Assembly: GCA_025642065.1 (NCBI GenBank)
Contig: JAODUP010000458.1
Span: 166,001 to 230,000 of the forward strand
Source: Paralvinella palmiformis
Taxonomy: Eukaryota > Annelida > Polychaeta > Terebellida > Alvinellidae
Reading direction: 5' to 3'
DNA: 64,000 nt
Shown: positions 1 through 36,661 of the stretch, piece by piece
How the letters are laid out: the number at the start of each line of letters is the position of its first letter
Numbering within the stretch: position 1 is the stretch's first letter
The notes under the pieces: model-generated
What the model was told of the DNA's origin: nothing
Databases searched by the model: none
What the model saw: the letters and a program-made list of their open reading frames with translations, nothing else
Position numbers and translations under genes: made by a program

Positions 1-71
1 GCGGCCGGGGGTAGATTGTCGCGGACAGCTCCCTTCGCTAATGGCACTGGTTCACTCTGCGCCGCTTTGGG
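1..71 (-). CDS. Possible partial coding exon at window edge
   Basis: On the minus strand a pyrimidine-rich tract ending in CTGCAG sits directly upstream of a GC-rich stretch. This stretch is open in one frame only (starts PKAAQSEPVPL, phase 0) and runs off the left edge. The sharp change from GC-rich to AT-rich at position 71 supports an exon border. The plus strand is also open in two frames over this short length, and a plus-strand donor (GCA|GTAACA) could be drawn, so strand and coding status are uncertain. No family is recognised. Confidence 0.3.
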
Positions 72-714
72 CTGCAGTAACAGGAAAAGTATGCACAAAT
101 AAAGACATTCCCGAAAGGAAATGAAATCTAGTGTAAAAAGTTGATATGATCTGGCTTTTTTAAAATAAAGTATAGACACGCCCCTACTTGACATGACACA
201 AGCAGTAGGCCCAAGCAAGATCTATCTAGATCTACATTTGTTTCAGACAAAATCTTATTAAATGTTATTGAACAATATCAGCCTATTAATCACACAATGG
301 GTATGTAAGTTATACATAAGCTTACAGTTACATGTACTGGAGCCACTAAAGATGTTATGGGTGGGAGGTATATTTTACTTTGTTATTGTTAATAATATAA
401 TTGGAGTTCTAAAATTACATTACTATAATCAGATACATTTTCCTAATTACAGTAATTATAAGTAGCTGAGTATTTACATGATCACCTGCATCCATGTTTA
501 TTTTTAAACGTAAGCAATTGGTACTTATAGATATATATGGACTTCTATTTATAATTTAAATGTTTTGAAATTAATTATTAAATACCTCAACTAGTGGTAG
601 AAACATTCATTTTGTTATTTTTTCTATTGACAGAAGTAAAAGATAGGTTATTAATTGTTGTCGTTCAGATATATGATGAGGAAATATTTAAATTTCTTGA
701 ATACTTATTGTAGA
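72..714. other. AT-rich stretch, no feature seen
   Basis: Only short chance reading frames of low complexity are present. I see no splice-bounded exon or clear repeat. Confidence 0.5.
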
Positions 715-1381
715 ATGTATGATATGCACTTCACTGAAACGGAATTCATGAACCAGACAAGATATAAACTTATCTAGAATGCTATTCCAACTATTTGTGA
801 TGTACCAAATCTACGGCAAGCATCCACTGAAATCAAAGAAGAAGGTATTAACAGATAGGAGACCTATACAGGAGACAGGACCAGCTGTGGTGATGAATAT
901 TTATAAATATTAATGATGAAAATTGGTATTATAAAATTAATTAAATAAGAAACAAGGCATCAAACCCATGAAATTTGTCAGCCCATTTCATATCTTTATA
1001 CAAAAAAAGGATTACCAGCACCTGAATTGGTACTTGAATGTTCAGCTCATATGCTTTAATTGGTATACTTCTCTTCATAACTTAAATACATATCAAATCA
1101 AATTCTTTAACCAACTTGAAAAAAGGGAAAACATGTGTTTACACATTGTGTATCCACTTAATGGTTCAAGTCATTATTTTACCAGGTATTGTTCTGTTTC
1201 AGTCCTTGAAGTTCTATGATGATGAGATACCATGTAAACAGGCCAATCTCTTGGATATAGATTTACTGGTGTTGGATGTGATAGATGATTTTGAGTTATC
1301 TGTTACAGTAGTCAATGCATGTGTCTATTACATCTCTGGGTATATTCTGTCTAACTTTAAACAGTTCACTGATCTGGACTA
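715..1381 (+). pseudogene. THAP/P-element-like transposase relic
   Basis: At about 729-850 the plus strand reads HFTETEF, then a stop, then NAIPTICDVPN. This resembles the C-terminal end of a THAP zinc finger (His, Phe and the AVPTIF box that closes the domain). At 1195-1381 a further open piece contains NACVYYISGYILS followed by a stop. This resembles the Y-I-A-G-Y segment found in transposases of the P-element/THAP9 group. The region between has no continuous frame. I infer a decayed DNA-transposon gene. The assignment rests on two short motifs and may be wrong in detail. Confidence 0.4.
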
Positions 1382-2308
1382 AATGTCATATTTTTGTAGT
1401 AGTGGTTGTTTAGAGCTGGAAGCAATTTGGGTTATTCTGTCCATTTGATAAAAATTAAATGACTGATTGTAACTGTAGATGAACCCGTGGCACAAGAGAT
1501 TTGATGCCGCTTATTATATGAAAGTACTAATTTCTCTATCTCTAACATGTAAACCAAACATAAACATTGTTAATATTCCATGTATATTCTTTGTTCTCAG
1601 CTGGGCAGGCCTATATTGCATGGTCTATATTATTGAGGTGTAGATTTTAAATGAACTTATGATTTTTTAAGTTAACATATGATAAACGAACATGATGCAT
1701 ATATGGTGGGAAGTTTGTAATGAATTGTGTTATGGTTGCGTTATAATAGCTGTATATATCATTATATGTATATATCCAAATAAATAAAAATTTATGGACT
1801 ATGATAAACTGACATGATGAAAGAATGTTTGTATGCATTTACCTCATATATACCTAATTGTTTTCATTAAAAAAAACTTCCACACACAAAGCTGTGAAAT
1901 AACCTAAACCACGTTCAATAATTTTCTGATCAGCTGTCAAGTGATCGCAAATTGTAGGCTATGAATTAATTAAGTGACTGGGCTGTGAAATCACTTAATT
2001 CTTTATTTACAGTTTCAGAGCTTCGTTTTATTCGATATCATGTGTGCACAATTAAAGTGTTAATTAATAAAAGAGTATGTGATCATGTAACATATAGTAC
2101 TAGTATTGACAATTCATTTCAGCCATGCGCACACATGTACACGATCACATGTCGACAACCAAAGAGCTTTTGTTTATCTGAGAAATACCCCCGGTCGCTG
2201 GGGGCGCCACTGGTTCAAAATTGAACATGGCGCGGCAAGAGTAACGCCTCTCTATATTTAAGCTCTCTGGTATTACCAAGATATAGCCATTGCGTTTCAG
2301 TCATTGGC
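1382..2308. other. Noncoding stretch, no feature seen
   Basis: AT-rich sequence with stops in all frames. The short minus-strand frame at 1647-1838 has no domain-like content. Confidence 0.5.
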
Positions 2309-2806
2309 CTGAAAGAAAACTAGACCGAGCAGTCAGTGGTGTTTGATTGGACCGCCATGACCAAAGAGCGCTGACTTCCGGTAGAAACAAAAAACAACGT
2401 GGAAGCGGCTGCGCTTCGAGTTTTGAAACTCTAAATAGTGATAATTATTGTGATGTGTGCATTAAAATGTTGTGTGTGCAGAGAATCTGTATTAGTCCCG
2501 TCCTATATATGCCATCAAATATGTAAGTGTCATTGTATGCAAGTCAAATAGGCTAAATATAATAATAGTTAAGCTTAATTTCCCTCAACAAAAACGCTTT
2601 AACAGGCTATATTTAGGGTGTTCCTTACAGATGAAAAGATTATCGTTCTGTATTACTTCCACGATTATACAGCCAACGACACAACAAGGGAATTCATCAT
2701 GTTTATGAACCTCATTGTACAGTCTACGTTCATTTTTATCCCCGCCGGAAGTTGGGACATGTTTTCCATCAAATGGGCGGGCATGCACGGTCTAGTTTTC
2801 TTTCAG
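2309..2806. mobile_element. Nonautonomous inverted-repeat element, copy 1
   Basis: The two ends are inverted copies of CTGAAAGAAAACTAGACCG (2309-2330 and 2785-2806). The 498-bp interior has no coding capacity. A diverged, truncated relative lies at 45836-46275, sharing the segment that begins AAGCGGCTGCGCTTCGAG. No clear target duplication is visible, so the superfamily is unassigned. Confidence 0.65.
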
Positions 2807-3604
2807 ATCCATAGTTTCAGTTATGAATCTGATGGACAAATACCCGTATTATGTTCTTTTTGAACAGCCAACGGGTTGTGCACACGGGGGGGGTGTATAC
2901 AGTGTGACTAGCGCACTCTGTCGTCATCGTCATCATACGAAATTCCGTCCCTGGTATTCCCAGCCACGGGTATTTTTATCGACGAATTCTTTATCGAAAC
3001 AGAAATAGACTCAAAATTAGGTTCATCCGGGATTCAACAGGCGAAACTAGATGATCTTTTGGGATCAGCTACCAATGACTTGTAGTTTGTTTTCTTCAAA
3101 ATAGACATATAACTGCACTTATAATACTACAAAACCATTGAAATTCAGACATTATAAAATACACTTCACGTATGTGAAAATTTATTTGGCGTAGTCAGGA
3201 CTAGTGAATTACTCTCAGGACTAGTAATGGATTCTAACTAGCTTCTAACCCTCTTAACCTGTTTGGATCTTTAGCTGACGTGTATGGATTAAACCACAAA
3301 AGTTTGTTGATGAACTAAGTTAGCTTGTGAAATAAATATTAATTAGAAGAGCCATTTTCAAAAGCAGTTCAGTCTTGATTTATTTGTGATAAAAAGGAAA
3401 ACTGCTACCAAATCATTTAAGCTGTTGTACATGTAATCCTGACACGTCGTAATAATTAATAAACGCAATCAAGTCGAAATTAGACTGTAGTTCATCCCCT
3501 ATGGCGACGTCCGAAACTTGAAAGAAATTAAATGGTTGCTTGTCTAAACCAGAATTTTCTTTCAAACGTTGTGCACATTGACGAGTCACTTAAATCACTA
3601 TCGT
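2807..3604. other. Noncoding stretch, no feature seen
   Basis: No domain, exon or strong repeat is recognised here. Confidence 0.5.
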
Positions 3605-3717
3605 ATCTCAGCGTGGGCATATCTGAAGGTGTTTCATCTTTGACTTCGCTTCATTACCTTTGGAGGTTGTTGGGCCCATTTAGCCTACCATGTACACAAG
3701 TTGACATTACAATCGCA
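3605..3717 (+). mobile_element. SINE family 1, 3' fragment
   Basis: This matches the tail of the full copies at 38502 and 45601, from GCGTGGGCATATCTGAAGG through GGCCCATTTAGCCTACCATG. The tRNA-like head is missing. Confidence 0.7.
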
Positions 3718-3987
3718 TAATATAATGTTTCTTTCTTTGCATCAAAATAATGAATTGTTTTAATCATGTGGAGTACACAGATGTTTACAACAAGACGAAC
3801 AAAAAGTATTAACAACAGGATGGCTGAAAGCATATACATCTCCATATATTGGCACGTATTTAACATTACCAATGATTGCAGAACTTGTCAGAGGACACCA
3901 AATAACCCAGAATTTGGTGAACATTTGTCATCCTAAGATACTATAATTATTAGCTTCAAAATATCAGTCACATCATCGGAAATCATA
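3718..3987. other. Noncoding stretch, no feature seen
   Basis: No recognisable content. Confidence 0.4.
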
Positions 3988-4229
3988 CAGTCATATCTAT
4001 GTGTTTCCTATATTGTTGATTCTAACATTATATTCTACTCATATCTATGTGTTTCCTATATTGTTGATTCTAACATTATATTCTACTCATATCTATGTGT
4101 TTCCTATATTGTTGATTCTAACATCATATTCTACTCATATCTATGTGTTTCCTATATTGTTGATTCTAACATTATATTCTACTCATATCTATGTGTTTCC
4201 TATATTGTTGATTCTAACATTATATTCTA
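3988..4229. repeat. 48-bp minisatellite, five units
   Basis: Five nearly identical head-to-tail units begin TCATATCTATGTGTTTCC. Because 48 is a multiple of three, one plus-strand frame stays open through all units and gives a hydrophobic 16-residue period (FPILLILTLYSTHIYV). There is no sign of a real gene around it. Confidence 0.9.
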
Positions 4230-4420
4230 CAGTATATGTCCTCGCAGTAATAATTTGCATTGATTTATTTTCTTGGCGCGATGATGAAAGCAGACATCAA
4301 ATGGCAGGTGGAACAGATGGCATATCAGGATGAACGTATATGGTTACTAAGAACAACTCATATAGCGAAATAAAGGAAGGTAAAGCCTATTGATATTACA
4401 AACACAAGCACACACACACA

Positions 4421-4423
<3 letters not shown>

Positions 4424-4459
<36 letters not shown>
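4424..4459. repeat. (TA)n microsatellite
   Basis: Uninterrupted TA dinucleotides preceded by a short CA run. Confidence 0.9.
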
Positions 4460-4462
<3 letters not shown>

Positions 4463-4603
4463 TGGGCAACGTGAAGTTGGTTCTAATAGTTTTATATTCT
4501 ACACGTTCATCACTTACGTACGTGTTATTTGTAACCCTAATTTTTGCTTTGTATAAAGCCAGCAATAAATTTACGTTGAGAAATGTAGATCTGGTCATAT
4601 AAG

Positions 4604-4606
<3 letters not shown>

Positions 4607-4688
<82 letters not shown>
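4607..4688. repeat. Compound (TA)n(GA)n microsatellite
   Basis: A TA array passes directly into about 22 GA units. Confidence 0.95.
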
Positions 4689-4689
<1 letters not shown>

Positions 4690-6562
4690 AGACTATGCAA
4701 CTCTACGACCCACAAAGCGCACAAAAACAACAATTCTCAAAACGAGTAACAGAAAGGCAATATGTGGAATTCCATGACAAAATCGAGATTAATATGTGTC
4801 CTTATCATTTGGAAACAGAAAAATTATGTTGTTGCGTCCGTTCTTCCATTTGGTCAAACAGTTAGTTGTCTCGAACATCTTCATACAGCCTTTTTGTCAT
4901 CGCAGAGAGGCGCATCAGTAGTGATAAGCAACCGTAAATAGGAAGTGCCTACCTCTTATTATAGTACAATCTTCGGTGGAATATGGGTGCTGATTCCACT
5001 GCGACACCAAGCGGAAAATGACCGAAGCTCGCTGTTAGGTTATAAAGCTGCGACTGCTCATGCAGAATCTCGGATTACAAAGCAAATGACCACCGCACTT
5101 TTTTTTAGCAACGAAAACAAATGTACAATTTGCTGCGTTCAATCTTGAATATTTCCTAGATCTAACTGTGTTTAATTTGTTGTCTCACAAAGGTAAGAAG
5201 TGTTGCATTTTCCCCATGTTTACATTCAATATATTAAACACGTGCAACATTACAGGCAAGAGTGTTTTCTCAGCAAATAAGAGTGTTTTCTCAGCATATA
5301 AATGTGTGAAATGCGGCAATGATCTGCAGAAGATGGGTGGATACAAGAAACAACAACAATCGCTACGCCCATGCCTGCCTTATATATATTTTTCTGTTCA
5401 CATATCAGTTAGCTCATTTACATATATGATATAGCTGTATAAAGACGGAGTTTGTTAAGCCATCCTCCCGTCTCATTTCATCCAGTGACTCGATGTGGGC
5501 AGCAACAGTGATCACGTGATACTGATTATTTATAGCTTTCTCACAACCGCCACGCCGACAGTGTTAATTGTATCTTCATCAGGATTGTTTGCGTTTCAGC
5601 CGACAGAAATTTCAGAATAAAATATTCTATTCTTTTAATCAGTGTGAAAGAATTATAAAACAGCCACATGTACAGTTTATATTATTTGTATCCTGAATAA
5701 TTAAAGCTGGAATCGTGGCTTATAATTCACTAAATATAGTGTTCCTGTTTGTTGCACCTTCGGCCGGATCCAATTGGTTGTTTTAACAATACCTTCAATG
5801 AAATCGTATTTCGGGGAACTCTTTATATATATACATGCTAATTAGATTCAGAATAGATTCACGTATCCAAATATGTGAGTTTGTTTCTAGATTGACCATG
5901 CCCCTGGATCAGTCCGAATGTTGAAACCATCTTGTTTTAAAGAGTCCCATTTCAGGGGCCGTTCGGCATATTTTCTGACTTAACAACTCGCCCGGGATCC
6001 AAATCAACGGCAAACGCGCATGCGCAGCGGGATTGGTCTATAGCTATAGTAATTAAAGCTTTTAAATTGCTACTTCTCTGGCTTGAATATGATTAAATAT
6101 TAAAGACAATAGACTCTTTATATAATCAAAGACAATTTTCTTCTGAAGAAGAATCGATTTGATCTAAATTCATTTAAAGATTACGAACTGTCGGAATTAT
6201 AGTTTCTTCTAATTACACTGGCATATTAATCTGCATATTAAACCTCATTTATCATATTTTGATAACTATATTTACCTACAGCTGAAACATTAGACAAGAG
6301 AGTTTTCTGGTTTGTCGCATTACAAACAGACAAATGTTTATAACGTTAGTACCCATTCATTAGTTGTATTTCACTACAGTACATTACATGATGTGCTGTA
6401 ATCTCAACTTCATTAGGGATATGGTTATATATTATACTGTGCTTCTACTATTATATATGGCCTTATTCACCTGAAATTTCTCTCCTCTGTCGTATAAGGA
6501 TCATTTTTTGTGAGTATTTATGAGTTAGTGCGCGCGCGCACACACACACACACACATATATA
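4689..6562. other. Noncoding stretch with minor repeats
   Basis: Holds a two-unit direct repeat (GAGTGTTTTCTCAGCA) at 5261-5299 and a short CA run near 6540. No exon is recognised. Confidence 0.5.
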
Positions 6563-7771
6563 GTAGGCCCCCGCTATGTCTACAATTTATGTCAATAATA
6601 TTATTGATTCATTTGGGGTGCTGGTTCGCAAAAACGTTTAGTTTTAAAACACATTTAGGTGCTACTAGCAATTTGCTAATGCATTGTATTATTTCTAGTT
6701 TGTTTTACTATCGTTCTAGCTCTTGTGCGTGATGGAAGAAAATACTTAATTTATAATTTGTTATGTGTATTATATTTTCACTGTATCATAATTCATATGT
6801 ATATGGAATTTTATATTCTGAAATAAATTGATTGAATTGAATAACACTGACCAGTATAGCACGAAATCGGATAAAACACGATCAAACCTGGGATCCCGAT
6901 TCGTGGGATCCATGACAGCGCATTTCCACCAAATGGCATGACATCCGTCACTGACCGATCAAATTTTTCGAAATAACTTGAACGAGTATTCACAGTTTGT
7001 AATTGGCATGTAAAAACATAGCCATCGGCCACACATTACCCAAGAGTAGATTTATTGTTCGCAACCTTAATTACACACTACCTTGGTTCATTTAGCCAAA
7101 CAATCACAACCCTCATTTATTGTGTAACTCCACTCCCGAAATAAGTTTGATGTTTTATTTATTGAAATTAGAAATCAAATTTTTAAATAGAAAAGACCTA
7201 TTTTTATCATATATGCAATGCTAACGAAACCGCACTCTACTACAAAATATTACAAGACAGGACACTAGCTCTCAAGACTGACAAGCATAAGCATGAAGGT
7301 TTCAAACAAAGCAAGGGCCGTTACTCTACTCCTGTACACAAACCAGACAGGAAATCACCAACTATTTTCATTACAAAAACAGATACACAAACAAATATAT
7401 TTTCACGGACGTTTATTTGTGCATGTGGGCCTAGGAACATTCATTTGTTGGCCCATATATTTGCTACCTTCATCTGAAAACATGCACTATTTCTGGTGGA
7501 TGAATATCACAAATCAAACATGGCTGGTACTTCTTGTGCAATTCTGCAAAAAGATTTAAATTTTCCACACAAATACCGAGGTAAGATTTATGTTTAAGTC
7601 AATAAAAGATAAACCTTTATGAAATAAATGGGTGTATGTAATCTTCAAGGATGGTGCAAAACGAGGTAAAGACATGGATTACTTTTTTCGTACACCCCAA
7701 AAGTGCTCAGTCTCCCCTCACGGTCCACAGCTTGTGGACCACGACATCCGTGTTATAACTGGGGCCTACTG
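6563..7771 (+). mobile_element. Pogo/Tigger-like nonautonomous element, copy 1
   Basis: The right end, read inward, is AGTAGGCCCCAGTTATAACA and the left end begins GTAGGCCCCCGCTATG. From about 6843 onward it aligns with the elements at 43163 (same orientation) and 23409-24208 (opposite orientation). Shared landmarks are GGGATCCATGACAGCGCATT, CACAGTTTGTAATT and TCATCTGAAAACATGCACT. Inverted ends of this GGCCCC..TTATAAC type and the TA duplications on the 23.4-kb copy fit the pogo branch of Tc1/mariner. No transposase is present. The exact left boundary is uncertain. Confidence 0.55.
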
Positions 7772-7853
7772 TGTGTGTGTGTGTGTGTGTGTGTTGGGGG
7801 GGGGGTAATTATGTCTGTTTCAAACAAGAAATTAATGTATATAGTACAATATT

Positions 7854-7859
7854 TTTATT
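7854..7859 (-). promoter_or_regulatory. Candidate polyadenylation signal for the copine
   Basis: AATAAA on the minus strand, about 1.77 kb beyond the stop codon. Nearer AATAAA hexamers (around 8567, 8733 and 8803) are equally possible, so the true 3' end is not fixed by the sequence. Confidence 0.35.
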
Positions 7860-7870
7860 AAGTAAAATGG

Positions 7871-8244
7871 ATTTAAGACATCAGAGTATAACATGTGTAC
7901 ATGATTTCTGTAGCACAAAGAGACTAGACAGGTGCTCGTAAGCATGCTTTGGGAAGCCGTAAATTACAGATGATTAGTGTCTTCTTGACTGAGATACACA
8001 TCCAGATATTGATAACTAGGTCATTATTATTCTAGGATAGATGTCATGTACAGTCAACAAGTTTTCAGTACAGCTTGATATGATTACAAACAATTACATG
8101 GCTGGAAGTTGTTATTTAATACCAATTACTCAGTCATACATCCAATTTTGAAAACTCTAATTTAAAATGTTAAAGCTACAGATGATGATCTAGATGTAGT
8201 GTTTGCTCTTAGGCCAAGATATTGCTGTTAGATTCTTGCCTAAA
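7871..8244. repeat. Segmental duplicate, copy in the 3' region
   Basis: Begins ATTTAAGACATCAGAGTATA and matches 9798-10162 nearly base for base, with a few substitutions and a small indel near the far end. Confidence 0.9.
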
Positions 8245-9623
8245 ATCTTCTAGACCAAGTCCCAGATTCATTTCTCAGTTAATAATTATTTGCGCACTGC
8301 CAACATTAAATGGCACTGTCAACTCTTTTAATTCAAACTGTCACATTCAAGAAATCTGAATATAATACAAACAACGGGGGGCGTTATCAAGTAGAAAGCG
8401 AGAACCAGGCAACCAAATGCATATTATACATAAAAGGACACAATTACACGACTACAATTTCACCAGCAAGCAGGATGGTTCAAACCAATAGTACAATGTA
8501 AAGAGCATTGTGATATATACAATTAAAAATACCTTAAATATTTAATGGTTTCTGAGAGCAAATGTTTTATTACAAAACTGACACAGATATGCATGCATCA
8601 TTTTAGCAATTCTTTCACTATACAGCTCCACCACTATTATACAATCAAGTTCGAACATTAATGGATCTTAAAATACACTTCTTTAATGCTTCATATTCTT
8701 AAGTACTTCATAATTTTTTATTGTTTAATGTTTTATTGACAGCTGGCCTAAAGGATCCAAAAACAACACAAGGGGATATGGTACTTTAAAAACAGCAAAA
8801 ATTTATTATTATTATTATTATTAACCTCACCATAGTAACGTATTGGCAAAAACCTGAAACAACTGTTTCTTAATTTGGCACATTAGATGACGCTGTCGCA
8901 ATCATCTAGTTTAGAAATAAAAGACCTCAATCTTGGACACAAACACAAAACCGACAAAGTCAATTAAAGTTGCGAAGCTAAATCAATTACCAACACAGCT
9001 CTCAATCCTCGTCACATACGTGCCATTGTTCTAACTGAAACCATGGAATTTCAGTTCGGAGTTCACCTCGTGTCAGAATTCATCGGGTGTGAAAAATATT
9101 CCCGGTCCAAGTTGGGGACACATTAGAAACAGTTTGTAAACAAAAATAAAACCAACAAAAATAATTGTTGAACTCGTGTAAACAAATCATCAAACTCTGT
9201 ACATAATCATACATTTAGAGCTATCTAAGTACATGGTATAAAAAATAAATGTACTAAAAGTATAGTAAACAAACAAATACGAAGCACAACACTGTCACCT
9301 TGCTGAGAGAAGAAATCCCAATAAATATTGTATAATATAATATATGTGTCTGGTCCACGAATATTAACGGCAGCTACAAAAAAAAAACATACTCCTATAG
9401 ATGTGAAGAAAGTGTTAGATTGTATGGCTGTGAGCTAGAAGGCAAATTTCAAATGAGTCATAGCGCAAGCCTTAGTCTTCATAGGTGTTCAATGCGCATG
9501 CATGCAGTGACGCATGGGTGTATGTGTGGAGAAAACGACAACAGACAGGAAGAGTATATATTCTGAACCAGTATATGGTTTCTGTATGCACCAATTCAGT
9601 CTTCGTTCATCTTAAACTGCCTC

Positions 9624-33759
<24,136 letters not shown>

Positions 33760-34141
33760 ATCTGTGATGAGACAAAACATGGAATTAATGTTACAATCAA
33801 CCACATACACACAAAATATTAGACATGAATCATGATGCCAAGTTAGCAGTGTTGATACTACAGCAACCTCATATTTGTACTATCTGACATAATATAGTTA
33901 GTATCTTAAGACTACGCTTCTTATAAATAATGGCCTTAATATTGTACACCTAATATTGATAACACACACACATACACACATGTGCAACAAGAAGCATTTC
34001 ATAACTATGTATTTGTGAAGATAAATATTTTTAAATAATTATTTTGAGAAACTTATAATTTTCTTTGTATTCCTTCAAACTATTTACATTTCACACAATT
34101 AAACCCCTAATAATGATATATAATATCTGATTCATGTATTG

Positions 34142-34360
34142 CCTCAGAACATAATAATAATAATGTATATTTAATAAAGTTCCCTCACTAGCAGGAGCCA
34201 TTCAAAAGCTGTACAAATAATATGTAATATAATAATACCCCAAATAATATGTCTGTAAAAACCATATGAGAGATTTAAAAGATGGTTATTATTTATCTGT
34301 GATAGGACCATGAACAGGTGTGTTTTAGAACAGATTAAAACATTTCAGTTGCATGTACAT
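34142..34360 (-). mobile_element. LINE 3' tail
   Basis: Reverse complement of the tail at 12430-12580, including the GGCTCCTGCTAGTGAGGGA-type block and ATT repeat. Confidence 0.6.
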
Positions 34361-36203
34361 TTCATTTGGTGATATTAATCATATTACAACAACAACCACT
34401 CCCACTGGCGTCAGTCAGTGTGTAAAATGCTAAACAAAAAAAAAGAATGTTCACAAGAAATCACTGAAACTTTATAATAAATAAAATACTATAGGAGACA
34501 TTCTCCATAACAAGTGAAATCAGCTATGGTTGTATATGCTCTTGTTAGGTTGCGAGTATGCAAGTTAAAATGTTAAATCTGTTATTTGTGAAAACATGGA
34601 CTCTTGTAAACCCAGTAGATTAAACAGAAATATTGAAAATCTACATATACATTCTGGTTTCATTATAAATAATGTGGTGTCTGAGGTTCATGGCATGGAT
34701 CGTGTTATAAGTGGAACACAGATAGCAACAGTCATTTCCTGATATACTTTCTCCATTTGAAAACATGAAAATAACATTGCATACTATAGGAAAGTCAATC
34801 AATACTTTCTTGTATTTTCAGGAAAAAGACACAATAAAAATGAATCCAACAGTAATGCAACCATGTTGCCTTTAGAACTAAATACTAAATATCCTTTTGA
34901 CACTGTTATAATACAAACTTGGCATAAATAAAATAGCCATTTCCATTCTTATTGTGGGGATGAGGTAGAATTTGTAACATTACTGCTAAACTTTGGATGT
35001 GACTGACCTAACAGTACTCTTGCAATCACCTCCAATATCTCCCTAACAAAGGATTTTTGTTTCAGCACCTTCTTGCTTCAGAGGACACAATGTGTTGTGC
35101 TTTCAATATGGTGTTCTATTTTTTTAATGCAATGGTGGGAACATGGTGTGGGTTTTATATGGAAATATTTTCTGTGAGTAATTAATCAAATACAAATAAC
35201 AATTGTGAACTTGAGAATGAGTAATAACAAAAACCGAACATTTTCAAACTACAGGTAAAATTACTGGAGTTCATTGAATTTATCAATTCAAATAATGAAT
35301 GTCTTAGGCTGTAGATTTGTAATATAGAGAGAATGAAGGGTTGCTGGGTTATGATGTCGCACTGTAATGGTGCATTTAGTTAGAGCGTAGGACTAGGACT
35401 CTTAACCAAAGGGTTGTGTGTTCAAAGCTGGAGCTGCAATGCTGTCCTGTGATGGCTGGTTCACTCAGCCAGAAGTAAGAAGCTGACAGAATGTGATGGC
35501 TATTTGTTTGAGTGATGCTATGTGCCTATATTGGCAGCATACATTATATATGTGTGCTGGATTCAGGCAGGTCTGAGATAATAAAAATAATGTAAAAACA
35601 CTCACTATGAATAAAGCTCTACAGATCAAACATGATTATCATTAAGCATTATTATAACTAAGTCAATTATGAATCTGCATTAAAAAAATGGTGTAAACAT
35701 TATTTAAATACTAAAAATAGATAGATGTAATTTGTTGGAAGAAAAATGTCATGTCTCATAATCATGTCAATCAACAGTTTGACTCCAAAATATTTTCTTA
35801 ATCAGTCCTTGACAAAACCCAACTGTTCCCATTTCGCAGCATTTGGGCCGAGTTTTGTGATCACAGTGACGTGATAGATTTCAAAAGCTGAACTTGGAAC
35901 CAATTTTTACGATTACCGTTTTCTCTGTATATTAATAGTCTGTTGACTAGACCCCCCTTTATGTGGGACTATACTAGCTCTCTCTAAACAGCTGTCGGTA
36001 TAGAATATGGTCTAGACGAGATATAGATCTAGAATCCAGACAACAGAACAAGCACCACCCGGACAGGCAATCAGACGACAAACTGAACCCGTCTGATAGA
36101 TCTAAACATTTGTATTGTCTAACTTTCATATATGTAACGATCGACCACATGTAATCCTATTACAATGATTACTTGTGATATGTCTGTGTCAAACGAAACT
36201 TAC
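34361..36203. other. Copine 5' intron, mostly featureless
   Basis: AT-rich. The only recognisable item is the tRNA-like element at 35365-35460. Confidence 0.45.
35365..35460 (+). mobile_element. SINE-like tRNA-Lys-derived head
   Basis: Contains TAGTTAGAGCGTAGGAC, GACTCTTAACC in the anticodon-loop position and TGTGTTCAAAGCTGG as B box. The stems do not pair as in a functional tRNA, so I call it a SINE head rather than a tRNA gene. Confidence 0.5.
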
Positions 36204-36320
36204 CTAATTTTTACTCAACAAACGGACACACCTCAAGAAAAACTGTAAACAGATAAAAGACTCCTATTATCGCCCAAAATACTCTCAACTCAACAATGGC
36301 AGTAGTACTGCAGATATGTT
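36204..36320 (-). promoter_or_regulatory. Candidate noncoding first exon of the copine
   Basis: A strong minus-strand donor, ATTAG|GTAAGTTTCG, is at 36204. A second good donor, ACAG|GTATGG, is near 36450. Either could close a 5' untranslated exon upstream of exon 1. No TATA box or initiator is clear, and the upstream limit is a guess. Confidence 0.35.
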
Positions 36321-36534
36321 GACCTATAAAATTGTGACCTGCATATAGGTCTACACAACTTCCGTCGAGATAATTAATCTTATGTGTAATAATGATAAAT
36401 AATAATATTCGTGGTAGGTAGTAAGGCTTTGGTAGTATCTAGCCTCCCATACCTGTTCACGACGATTCGTAAACGTTGAGCAAAAGAGGAATGTCAACCT
36501 CCCACACATGCAAGTATACGTGATACACACACAT

Positions 36535-36542
<8 letters not shown>

Positions 36543-36569
<27 letters not shown>

Positions 36570-36625
36570 GTGTGTGTGTGTGTGTGTGTGTAGAGTGTGG
36601 TCGAGTCACTAGATGGATCATATAC

Positions 36626-36658
<33 letters not shown>
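36543..36658. repeat. Two (TA)n arrays with a (TG)n run
   Basis: TA arrays at 36543-36568 and 36631-36658, with TG units at 36571-36590. Confidence 0.9.

Positions 36659-36661
<3 letters not shown>

Larger units (their letters stand above)
7772..9623 (-). other. Probable copine 3' untranslated region
   Basis: This lies directly downstream of the copine stop codon, is AT-rich and has no coding content. Several AATAAA hexamers occur on the minus strand; the furthest considered is at 7854-7859. It contains one copy of a 374-bp segment also found in the last intron. Confidence 0.45.

Noticed and set aside
4422..4733. 103-residue minus-strand frame
   Set aside because: Built from TA and GA microsatellites (SLSLSL and YIYIYI runs).
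35365..35460. tRNA-Lys gene
   Set aside because: The anticodon-loop and B-box-like parts are present but stems do not pair well and a SINE-like body follows.
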